The position numbers and the translations under genes were made by a program. DNA of 64,000 nt from positions 24,225,549-24,289,548 of the forward strand of contig CM072162.1 of NCBI GenBank assembly GCA_036850595.1, read 5' to 3'. Below the pieces are notes generated by a model. The model did not search any database. It was not told where the DNA came from and saw nothing but the letters and a program-made list of their open reading frames with translations. Of the stretch, positions 24,501 to 34,600 are shown piece after piece. The stretch comes from Rhyacichthys aspro (lineage: Eukaryota; Chordata; Actinopteri; Gobiiformes; Rhyacichthyidae). Position 1 is the stretch's first letter. The number at the start of each line of letters is the position of its first letter.

Positions 24501-26146
24501 AGTCCAACTTAAACGTTTTCAAATTCAAATAAAACCCATTTAAATCCACCTTTTTCAGTAGTTTAGTCTGGTCTGGTCTGGTCTAATCTGGTCTGGTCTC
24601 CACAGACGGACTTCGGTTTTGCGAAGCGTGTGAGCCGTGGCAGGAAGACCTGGACCTTCTGTGGGACCCCTGAGTACGTGGCCCCTGAGATCATCATGAA
24701 CCGGGGCCACGACGCCGCCGTGGACTTCTGGGCTCTGGGCATCCTCATGTTCGAGCTGCTCACAGGGAAGTACGTCCAGACCGGGTTTAGTCCGGGTTAG
24801 ACCGGGTTAGACATGGTTAGACCTGGTTAGACCTGGGTTAGACCTGCTTTAGGGTTAGGGGTTAAACTAATGTCAGGTGAAACAGACCTGGACCGGACCT
24901 GGACCGGACCTGGACCGGTCTCTAAATCCAGACTCTAAACTGTTCTCTGGTCCCGGTCAGTCCTCCGTTCAGCGGCTCAGATCCAATAAAGATCTACACC
25001 TCCATCCTCCACGGCATCGACAAGGTGGACTTCCCAAAGAGGGTCCGGAAACGAGCGGACGACCTGATCCGCCGACTCTGCAGGTGAGGCTCACGGCTCA
25101 GACCCACAAAGACCGGACTTAAACCCACTAAAACCAGACTGTGGTCTCTGTCGGTCTCAGGCTGAACCCAGTGGAGCGACTCGGGAACAAGAAGAGCGGC
25201 ATCATCGAGATCAAGAAACACAAGTGAGTCCAGTCTGGTCTAGTCCAGGACCGCACAGACCTGAACCTGGACCGGACTTAGACCTAAACCTGGACCGGAC
25301 TCAAACCAGGACCGCACAGACCTGAACCAGGACCGCACAGACCTGAACCTGGACCGGACTCAGACCTGAACCTGGACCGGACTCAGACCTGGACCTGGAC
25401 CTGGACCGGACTCAGACCTGGACCTGGACCGGACTCAGACCTGGACCTGGACCGGACTCAGACCTGGACCTGGACCGGACTCAGACCTGGACCGGACTCA
25501 GACCTGGACCTGGACCGGACTCAGACCTGGACCTGGACCGGACTCATGAGCCAATCAGATTCCTCTGAGCCCACAATGAATAAATGAATGAAACTAAGTA
25601 TTCATGAATGTGATTTTATTTCATTCAAAGAGCAGCCGATTCTGAACTTAAAAAAGCTGTAAAATAAGACTTTTTGTCCTAAATTTCTGTTTAATATTCA
25701 GTTTTGATCAGAGACACATCTTATATTTGTTTGAAGGAAAGGGGCGGGGCTTGAATTTCTTAGAGCAACAGGAAACACCATGTTTGGTCAAATCCTTTGT
25801 ATCTGGAGTGAGTCTGTGTTTTTACAGATGGTTCCAGGGATTCAACTGGGAAGGACTCAGACGACACAAACTGCCGTCTCCTCTGAAGAGAGAGGTGAGC
25901 TCCATCAGGGTCTAATCAGGGTCAGATCAGGGTCAAATCAGGGTCAGATCAGGGTCTAATCAAGGTCAGATCCTCCAGGATCAGTTGGTCTGAGCAGGGT
26001 CCAGTTGCTGTTGGTGGATTTATTTACAGTTTCTGTGTTTGTCTCGACAGATTAAAGGCCCCACGGATCACAGCCACTTCGACGCCTTTCCTCCAGAAAC
26101 TGAGGAGCCTCCAGACGAGCTCTCGGGCTGGGACCAGGACTTCTGA
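15548..26146 (+). CDS. prkg2: cGMP-dependent protein kinase, PRKG2-type, with two frameshifting 2-base losses
   Basis: A cGMP-activated Ser/Thr kinase of the type II form. Exons: 15548-15645, 16187-16340, 16486-16688, 18197-18363, 19107-19220, 19294-19399, 19794-19857, 19944-20019, 20098-20192, 21069-21135, 21204-21302, 21374-21521, 21913-22049, 23742-23831, 24335-24476, 24606-24769, 24961-25083, 25161-25223, 25828-25894, 26051-26146. The ATG at 15548 is chosen over the in-frame one at 15524 because MGNGSIK matches the myristoylated PRKG2 start. Domains: leucine zipper about 34-80; cGMP site A about 165-280 (FGELAILYNCKRTA); site B about 285-405 (FGEKALISEDVRSAN); kinase about 448-705 with GVGGFG, FALK, YRDLKPEN, TDFG, the TWTFCGTPEY activation loop and APE; ending LSGWDQDF. 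If the two lost dinucleotides are allowed for, the length is 758 residues, close to human PRKG2. As written, exons 8 and 10 shift frame, so the copy is either a recent pseudogene or has sequence errors. It could be a fish-specific paralogue (prkg3-like). Confidence 0.9.
17489..17662. repeat. 10-bp array AGATTTACAG/AGATTTACTG
   Basis: About 17 copies of a 10-bp unit in kinase intron 3, immediately followed by the 21-bp array. Confidence 0.93.
17663..18176. repeat. 21-bp array in kinase intron 3
   Basis: About 24 copies of a 21-bp unit of the form TTGAAATCCAACTAAAACCTG. It ends about 20 bp before the exon 4 acceptor at 18197. The same unit in the opposite orientation forms the array at 46518-46970 and is scattered singly through other introns. 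Confidence 0.93.
18585..18917 (-). mobile_element. tRNA-like SINE candidate
   Basis: Read on the minus strand from 18917, the sequence begins GGGACGCAGTGGCTCAGGAG, with a pol III A-box-like segment at 18891-18908 and a perfect B box (GGTTCGATTCC) at 18869-18879. A second tRNA-like block ending GTTCAAGCCCC follows near 18750. The body then contains a conserved AACCTGGAGAGAACCCACGG-type segment that I recognise as common in fish genomes. It sits inside kinase intron 4. The 3' end is uncertain, and no target-site duplication was identified. Confidence 0.6.
20515..21008. repeat. 41-bp minisatellite in kinase intron 9
   Basis: Twelve nearly identical copies of a 41-bp unit (TTAACCTGGACCGTAGTTCC, then CCTCCACTGCTCTAGAGGGA, plus one base). 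Copy-to-copy divergence is very low, which suggests recent expansion. It ends about 60 bp before exon 10. Confidence 0.95.
21522..21910. repeat. Compound 11-bp/21-bp arrays filling kinase intron 12
   Basis: Starting at the exon 12 donor itself, copies of GGGACTAGACC (11 bp) run into copies of CGGTCTGAACCAGTTTAAACC. Together they fill almost the whole intron up to the exon 13 acceptor at 21912. Confidence 0.9.
22166..22690 (+). repeat. Unnamed dispersed repeat, copy C
   Basis: The most complete plus-oriented copy of the roughly 500-bp dispersed repeat, in kinase intron 13. It retains the left block GATGTTCTTTTCTTG, followed by TCTCAGACTCTCCTCC, which is also seen in copy A. No clear terminal inverted repeats or poly-A tail were found. 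Confidence 0.85.
22829..23437. repeat. 15-bp GC-rich minisatellite in kinase intron 13
   Basis: About 40 copies of a 15-bp unit of the type GGGGCCCCACCTCCA. Because 15 is a multiple of three, several frames on both strands stay open for over 200 codons (for example Pro/Gly/Ala-rich or Trp/Gly-rich). These frames are products of the period, not genes, and the array lies between kinase exons 13 and 14. Confidence 0.95.
23842..24325. repeat. 19-bp minisatellite in kinase intron 14
   Basis: About 25 copies of TGACCCACTCACACTGCTC and variants, occupying almost the entire intron between exon 14 (ends 23831) and exon 15 (starts 24335). Confidence 0.95.
25228..25548. repeat. GGACCGGACTCAGACCTGGA-type minisatellite in kinase intron 18
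   Basis: A degenerate array of GGACCTGGACCGGACTCAGA-like units beginning just after the exon 18 donor at 25224. Confidence 0.88.
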
Positions 26147-26560
26147 ACCGGACCAGGACTTCTGAACCGGACCAGGACTTCTGAACCGGACCAGGACTTC
26201 TGAACCGGAGCAGGACTTCTGAACCGGACCAGGACTTCTGAACCGGAACAGGACTTCTGAACCGGAACAGGACTTCTGAGCCGGACCAGGACCAGGACCA
26301 GACCAGGACCAGACCAGGACCAGGACCAGGACCGGAGCAGGACTTCTGAACCGGACCAGGACCGGACCAGGACCAGGACCAGGACCAGGACCGGAGCAGG
26401 ACTTCTGAACCGGACCAGGACCGGACCAGGACCAGACCAGGACCAGGACCAGACCAGGACCAGGACCGGAGCAGGACTTCTGAACCGGACCAGGACCGGA
26501 CCAGGACCAGACCAGGACCAGGACCAGGACCAGGACCGGACCAGGTCCAGGACCAGGAGT
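26132..26560 (+). repeat. Minisatellite seeded by the kinase stop codon
   Basis: The last codons and stop of the kinase (GGACCAGGACTTCTGA) form the first unit of a 19-bp array, GGACCAGGACTTCTGAACC, repeated and then mixed with GGACCAGGACCAGG blocks. The array makes up most of the 3' UTR. Confidence 0.93.
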
Positions 26561-26635
26561 CCTGCGTGAGAGCAGGGCCTGATTGGTTAAAGCGTGGACT
26601 TGATAAAAATGTCAGAACTTTATTATGAATCATGA

Positions 26636-26641
26636 AATAAA
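26636..26641 (+). promoter_or_regulatory. prkg2: Polyadenylation signal of the kinase gene
   Basis: Canonical AATAAA about 490 bp after the stop codon and just beyond the 3' UTR array, followed by a GT-rich stretch (GAGTGAGTGTC). Confidence 0.6.
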
Positions 26642-26659
26642 TGAGTGAGTGTCAGACCT

Positions 26660-27836
26660 GCTTTATTCTGAGTTCGTGGGAAAGACGACGGAGGCTCAAC
26701 AATGAGCTTCTGTTTCAGTCCCACTCAGTTTCCTTCAGAAGCGACTCTGGAACAAAGGCAGTATTTTTCTGAATGTACACATTAAACACGCGTGTTACAC
26801 TGACCTGAGGGGTGTGTTTTTGAGCCGATGTTCTTGTTGTTTTCAGAATTAAAATCATATTAATCCCTGTGAAGCGTTCAGGGCCCTCTGTAAAGAACAA
26901 CGCTGAAGGCTTTAATGAAAACAGAGGCTCGGGTCTGTCATGTTTTCTGTTTGAATATTACGTTTATCACAAAACAAGGGATTTATTAATAAAAGCCAGC
27001 TGCTCGGGGCCTGGAGGGGACTCTAACAAACGAACCAAGGCTTCTGTCAGGATCCTAGCAGCAACACACGGGTTTAAATAGAAAAGGGTAAACCCAAACT
27101 TGACACAAGGGGGAGCCATTTCAACATAAAACACCAACAGAATTAAAATAATGTCAAAAACTAGTAAAGCATTGACAGTGAAATATAAAGTAATTTAAAT
27201 GAACTAAATTAAACTAAAGGCCCGGCTCTTCCAGCTCCTTATATGGACTTCCTTTCCCTGATTAGTGTATTTTGGAAACTCAGGAAAACTATTTAAAAGT
27301 ATTTAATGTGAAAGTGTAAAGAACAGGGCACTTCCAGTGAGTGTCCAGCAGAGGGCGCTGCACACCTGTCAAACACAAATACAGCACTTTTATTTGAGAA
27401 GAAGGGCTTTTTAACATGAACAGACAAAATATTAGATTAAAAACGTTTATTTCAAAAATAGATGTGTTTTTGGTACAAACTGTGAGATAATAACTTAATA
27501 TAAATTGAAATAAATGCATTAAAAATATAAACAGTAGATACAGGTTCAGAGAACATTTAATAAGATTTAATATAATATTTTAAAGTTGATGTGTCAGAAT
27601 AAGGTCAGTTTAAAGGATGCCTTTAGTTCTGCTTCGTCTTTTTACAAACAACAGGATCATTTCAAACAAACAAATGTTATGTTTTTGTCCTTGTCCATAT
27701 TTCTCTGTATTTTATTAAAAAAAACTCACTGTTTATAAAAGTTAAAATAAAAATTCTGCACAAACAGATCTCAAACTTTAATATAAAACACTCTTTTCCC
27801 TTTGGTTTTGTTTGTTTTTTGTTCCATAATTCCAGG
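26660..27836. other. Intergenic, nothing recognised
   Basis: AT-rich sequence between the kinase 3' end and the arrays downstream of the unnamed minus-strand gene. No coding signature on either strand. Confidence 0.5.
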
Positions 27837-27837
27837 A

Positions 27838-28415
27838 AGTCCAGGTCTAAACCAGGTCTAAACCAGGTCTAAACCAGGACTAAACCAGGACTAAACCAGG
27901 ACTAAACCAGGATTAAACCAGGTCTAAACCAGGTCTAAACCAGGTCTAAACCAGGTCTAAACCAGGACTAAACCAGGTCTAAACCAGGACTAAACCAGGT
28001 CTAAACCAGGTCTAAACCAGGACTAAACCAGGACTAAACCAGGTCTAAACCAGGACTAAACCAGGTCTAAACCAGGACTAAACCAGGACTAAACCAGGTC
28101 TAAACCAGGACTAAACCAGGTCTAAACCAGGACTAAACCAGGTCTAAACCAGGTCTAAACCAGGACTAAACCAGGACTAAACCAGGTCTAAACCAGGTCT
28201 AAACCAGGTCTAAACCAGGACTAAACCAGGACTAAACCAGGTCTAAACCAGGTCTAAACCAGGACTAAACCAGGACTAAACCAGGTCTAAACCAGGACTA
28301 AACCAGGTCTAAACCAGGACTAAACCAGGACTAAACCAGGTCTAAACCAGGACTAAACCAGGACTAAACCAGGACTAAACCAGGTCTAAACCAGGACTAA
28401 ACCAGGTCTAAACCT
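27838..28415. repeat. 11-bp minisatellite (CCAGGTCTAAA/CCAGGACTAAA)
   Basis: About 52 copies of the 11-bp family unit, just downstream of the stop codon of the unnamed minus-strand gene. Confidence 0.95.
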
Positions 28416-28627
28416 GATAACCCCCTGAGGCCTTATTTCCCCAAAAACAACAAACCCAGAGTGAGATTTTAAAACCTGGTTAAGTCCAGGTCCAGTCCGG
28501 TCTTTGTCCCAGAACCATCATCGAGTTCCGGTTCTGGTTCTGGACTGAGGCCTCCACTGGTCCCAGGTCTGGTCTAGACACAAAGAAAACAAAATCCTGT
28601 TTAGTCTTTCTGTGGTTCTTCCATGAG

Positions 28628-31600
28628 TTACTGGACTTTCCTAGACCAGGCCCAGACCAGGTCCAGACCAAGTCCAGATCCAGATCCAGATCCAGATCCA
28701 GACCAGGCCCAGACCAAGCCCAAACCAGGCCCAGACCAGGTCCAGACCAGGTCCAGACCAGGCCCAGACCAGGTCCAGACCAAGTCCAGATCCAGATCCA
28801 GATCCAGATCCAGACCAGGTCCAGACCAGGTCCAGACCAGGTCCAGACCAGGTCCAGACCAGGCCCAGACCAGGTCCAGACCAAGTCCAGATCCAGATCC
28901 AGACCAGGCCCAGACCAAGCCCAAACCAGGTCCAGACCAGGTCCAGACCAGGCCCAGACCAGGTCCAGACCAAGTCCAGATCCAGATCCAGATCCAGACC
29001 AGGCCCAGACCAAGCCCAAACCAGGCCCAGACCAGGTCCAGACCGGGTCCAGACCCAGACCGGGTCCAGACCAGACAGACCTGTAGAGCTGAGGACAGGA
29101 GGTCTTGAAGGAGCCGTGACCGAGTCTGGCCTGAGACCTGAGTCTGGTCTTGAGTAAATCCTGGACCCGGCCCCAGGACGAGCTGCAGCGGTGGCTCAGC
29201 TTCACAAACACAACAAACAAATCAAAAAACACCATCAGCTTCAGACAAAAACATTTGTTTCAGTTTAAATTGTAAAATACTGGTCCTGGTCTGGTCCTGG
29301 TCCTGGTCCTGGTCTGGTCCTGGTCCTGGTCCTGGTCCTGGTCTGGTCCTGGTCCTGGTCCTGGTCTGGTCATGGTCCTGGTCCTGGTCTGGTCCTGGTC
29401 TGGTCCTGGTCCTGGTCCTGGTCTGGTCTGGTCTGGTCCTGGTCTGGTCCTGGTCCTGGTCCTGGTCTGGTCATGGTCTGGTCCTGGTCCTGGTCCTGGT
29501 CCTGGTCCTGGTCCTGGTCTGGTCCTGGTCCTGGTCCTGGTCCTGGTCTGGTCCTGGTCCTGGTCCTGGTCTAGTCCTGGTCCTGGTCCTGGTCCTGGTC
29601 CTGGTCTAGTCCTGGTCTGGTCCTGGTCTGGTCCTCACTCTTCGTTGCAGGTTGTGGTTCGAGAAGCGAGCGTCTGTTTCAGTGAAGCTCCTCTTCCTCC
29701 ATGAGTCTCTCTCCCGCTCTGCAGTACACCAAAATACACCAGAAATACATCAAAATACACCAAAATACACCAGAAATACATCAAAATACACCAAAATACA
29801 TCAAAATACACCAAAATACACCAAAATACACCAGAAATACATCAAAATACACCAAAATACACCAGAAATACATCAAAATACTCTCTCAAAATACTGTCCC
29901 CCTGTGTCCCTCTGAGTCCCCCTGAGTCCCTCCAAGTCCCTCTGAGTCCCCCTGAGTCCCTTCAAGTCCTCTTGAGTCCCCCTGAGTCCCCCTGAGTCCC
30001 TCTGAGTCCCCCTGAGTCCCTTCAAGTCCCTTCAAGTCCTCTTGAGTCCCCCTGAGTCCCTCTGAGTCCCTCTGAGTCCCCCTGAGTCCCTTCAAGTCCT
30101 CTTGAGTCCCCCTGAGTCCCCCTGAGTCCCTCTGAGTCCCCCTGTGTCCCTCCGAGTCCCCCTGAGTCCCTCTGAGTCCCTCTGAGTCCCCCTGTGTCCC
30201 TCCGAGTCCCCCTGAGTCCCCCTGAGTCCCCCTGAGTCCCCCTGAGTCCCTCTGAGTCCCTCTGAGTCCCCCTGTGTCCCTCCGAGTCCCCCTGAGTCCC
30301 CCTGAGTCCCCCTGAGTCCCTCTGAGTCCAGACTTGTTTTCCAGACCTATTTCCTGTGGTTTTTCAGGACGTCTCTGTCTCTGCAGCTGTTTCCTTCTGT
30401 TTTTCTCGTTGCTCCTGTTTTTTGTTTTTATCTCTGTTCAGTTCCTGTGTCCTGTCCTGTCCTGTCCTCGTCGGGACATATTTAACCCTGAACAAACTGA
30501 ACCTCACTGAGTTTAACTGAAGCAGTGAACACAACAAATTTGAAAAGATCTAAACTGGACTTTTTTACTTTGTTATTTTAGAAAACTACTGTCGGAAATA
30601 AGTTCCTCTTAAATTCATTTAATCATTTTCAAAAACTGGACTCTCTCTGAGCTCCACCTGAAGACAGCATTAGTCCCGGTCTGGTCCCGGTCTGGTCCCG
30701 GTCTGGTCCCGGTCTGGTCCCGGTCTCGTCCCGGTCTGGTCCCGGTCTCGTCCCGGTCTTACCTCTGGAGGCATAGACCCGCTGGGTGGTCTCTGGGATG
30801 GTCCTGAGGTCTGACATTGTCCCGTTCAGAGACTCGGTCCTCCTTGGTCTTTCCTGGACTTCAGTGAAAACCAGATCTGCCGCTCCACAACTGCACTGCT
30901 GCAACAGGAAGTCCTGCACCAGAACCAAGACCTGGTTTAGACCTGGTTTAGTCCTGGTTTAGCCTGGTTTAGACCTGGTTTAGACCTGGTTTAGTCCTGG
31001 TTTAGTCCTGGTTTAGTCCTGGTTTAGACCTGGTTTAGACCTGGTTTAGTCCTGGTTTAGACCTGGTTTAGACCTGGTTTAGACCTGGTTTAGTCCTGGT
31101 TTAGTCCTGGTTTAGTCCTGGTTTAGACCTGGTTTAGACCTGGTTTAGACCTGGTTTAGTCCTGGTTTAGTCCTGGTTTAGAATAGGTCCAGAACCGGTC
31201 TTGGACTCACCAGTCGGTCCAGGTCCAGTCTTCGGTCTCTCTTCAGGGAACAGAGCTGTCTCTGGAGACGACTGATCCTCTCCATCAGTCCACACACCTG
31301 CTGCAGGTAACTGAGACCCACCGAGACCGGACTAACCTGGACAGACACGTTAGTCCAGGTTAGTCCAGTCCCAGACCAGGACCGGACCTGGACCAGACCA
31401 GACCAGACCAGGACCGGGACCAGACCAGGACTGGACCTGGACCAGACCTGGTCCAGTCCTGATGTGTATGAATTATGTAATGATCCTGAATAAATCTGAG
31501 GAATGTTTTCAGTGAAAACAGACGCTGCTGTTTTTCACCGAACGAATGGATTTAATCAGAAACACACTGTTTTTAAAGTAAAACCTTTCTCAGTGAAAAC

Positions 31601-34600
31601 ATTCTTTTATCTTTATATAATGTGCCACTTTAATCTCATTCTAGTCCAGAATGATCCTTCTGTCATGAACCTTCTCTAAATTCACAAAAACACAAAGAAG
31701 CTCCCTCCGACCTGCTCAGAGATGGACTCTTCAGGACTCGGACTAACGCGGACTAACTCGGACTAACTCGGACTAACGCGGACTAACGCGGACTAACGCG
31801 GACTAACGCGGACTAACGCGGACTAACGCGGACTAACGCGGACTAACTCGGACTAACTCAAAACAAACAATAAACAAATCCTTGAGAGAATTGTATCTAA
31901 ACAGCTCTGTTCTGCAGGACAACAACTTATTAGACCACAGAAACAGAACCAGCTTTAGTCAAAGTCACCAATCATCTGTTAGTGTCTTCAGATAATGGAC
32001 CGGTCTCTGTCCTCGTCCTTTTAGATCTCAGTGGTGTCTTCAGATAATGGACCGGTCTCTGTCCTCGTCCTTTTAGATCTCAGTGGTGTCTTCAGATAAT
32101 GGACCGGTCTCTGTCCTCGTCCTTTTAGATCTCAGTGGTGTCTTCAGATAATGGACCGGTCTCTGTCCTCGTCCTTTTAGATCTCAGTGGTGTCTTCAGA
32201 TAATGGACCGGTCTCTGTCCTCGTCCTTTTAGATCTCAGTGGTGTCTTCAGATAATGGACCGGTCTCTGTCCTCGTCCTTTTAGATCTCAGTGGTGTCTT
32301 CAGATAATGGACCGGTCTCTGTCCTCGTCCTTTTAGATCTCAGTGGTGTCTTCAGATAATGGACCGGTCTCTGTCCTCGTCCTCTTAGATCTAGATCTAT
32401 AGGTTGGACTCAGAGGATCAGCTCTCAGCTGGTTTAAGTCTTATCTAACAGACAGATACCAGTTTGTTAGAGTTAATGAGCAATCATCAGTGTGCACAGT
32501 AGTCAGCCATGAAGTACTACAGGGCTCTGTATTAGGTCCTATACTTTTTACATTATACATGCTCCCCTTAGGCAATCACAAAACATGGAATTAACTTCCA
32601 CTGCTACGCTGTCGACACCCAGTTGTATCTATCAATTAAACCCAATGAAAATAGTCCTATGGACAAATAAGAAGTGTGTGTGAAAGACATAAGTACCTGG
32701 ATGACATTAAACTATTTTCTCCAAAACCCAGAAAAAACAGAGGCGATTATACAAGGCCCCAGGAATCTAAGAGGCACACTATCAAACCGAATAGTCAATT
32801 TAGATGGTGTTAGTGTAGCTTCCAGTTCAACTGTCAGAAATCTTGGTGTAATATTAGACCAAGATTTATCGTTTAAACACACATTAACCAGCCAAAATTA
32901 GGAATATCTTAACCAGAAGTGATGCATAATCCATACTTTTGTTACATCAAGGTTAGATTACTGTAATTCTCTGCTGGCAGGATGCCCAAATAACTCCTTG
33001 AAGTTTTCAGCTCGTCCAAAACGCAGCAGCTAGAAACTAACAGACAAGAGCACATTACTCCAGTGTTAGCCTCCCTTTACTGGCTTCACATTGAATTCAG
33101 AATTAAGTTCAAAATCACTTATAAGGCCCTCAGTGGGAAGGCCCCGTCCTATCTCAGAGACCTCATAGAGTCATACCATCCTAACAGAACGCTTCGTTCT
33201 CAAAATGCAGGGCTAACAGTCGTTCCTAGAGTTTCCAAAAGTACAATGGGAGGTACAGCCTTTAATTACCAAGCTCCTGTTTTATGGAATCAGCTTCCAG
33301 CTCGCGTTAAAGAGGCAGGCACAGTCTCAATGTTTAAGGTTAGACTTAAGACTTTCCTTTTCGACAGGGCTTATGGTCAGGACATATACATTAGATGAGA
33401 TAAGGGCTTATGGTCAGGACATATACAGTAGATGAGATAAGGGCTTATGGTCAGGACATATACAGTAGATGAGATAAGGGCTTATGGTCAGGACATATAC
33501 ATTAGATGAGATAAGGGCTTATGGTCAGGACATATACAGTAGATGAGATAAGGGCTTATGGTCAGGACATATACAGTAGATGAGATAAGGGCTTATGGTC
33601 AGAAATATACAGTAGATAGATAAGGCTTATGTAGACAATAGATGAGATAGGCTTATAGGACATATTAGATGAGAGCTATAGGACAATTATAGACTTATAG
33701 GAAAAGTAGATGAGATAAGGGCTTATGGTCAGGACATATACATTAGATGAGATAAGGGCTTATGGTCAGGACATATACATTAGATGAGATAAGGGCTTAT
33801 GGTCAGGACATATACAGTAGATGAGATAAGGGCTTATGGTCAGGACATATACATTAGATGAGATAAGGGCTTATGGTCAGGACATATACAGTAGATGAGA
33901 TAAGCTGCTCTAGGCCCAGACGCTGGGAGAGCTTCTGTCCTCTGGCTCCATCCTCACTCTTATTTTATATTTACATCTCTGCTTAGTACTTTGCTATTCA
34001 CAAGTTGTCCCTCTGTCTCACTCTCCTCTGGGGGACTGTCCCTACGGGGGGGGGGGGGGGGCCCCGGCCCCCCCCCCCCCCGGGGGGGGGGGCGCCCCCT
34101 CCCCCCCTCCCCCGGGGGCACACTTCCCCTGTCCCACTCTCCTCTGGGGGACACTGTCCCTCTGTCCCACTCTCCTCTGGGGGAGTAGATACTGTTGCAG
34201 ATGTCTGCAGTGATGACTGGACCTTAGCTGTGGCCCATCTGTGATCCTGTCCCGACCCATGGACCCATCCTGACCCACTTCCTCTCACTCAGATGAACTG
34301 TTCCTAATGATATTGTCATGGACTATATTCATTTTTCATTCACCTGTACATATGATGGACTATTTGTCAGTAACTGTCCTGGACACATCTATTGCGTGGC
34401 CTGTCCGTCCTGGGAGTGGGTGCCTCCTTCTGTGGTTCTCCCTGAGGTTTTTCTGGGTTTTGGAGTTTTTCCTCTGACCCTGATGGAGAGTCTAAGGACA
34501 GGGGATGTTAACCTCTGACCTCTGACCCTGATGGAGGGTCTAAGGACAGGGGATGTTAACCTCTGCTCAGCCTGTTTGCATTTTTACTGTCCTGTTTTGT

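Noticed and set aside
28480..29235. 251-codon minus-strand frame with Trp/Ser/Gly/Leu repeats
   Set aside because: Only 29081-29199 is exon-like. The rest is intronic minisatellite, and the exon ends at a donor before the array.
33063..33398. 111-codon frame as a standalone gene
   Set aside because: It is the C-terminal part of the L2-like LINE protein, with upstream stops and frameshifts.
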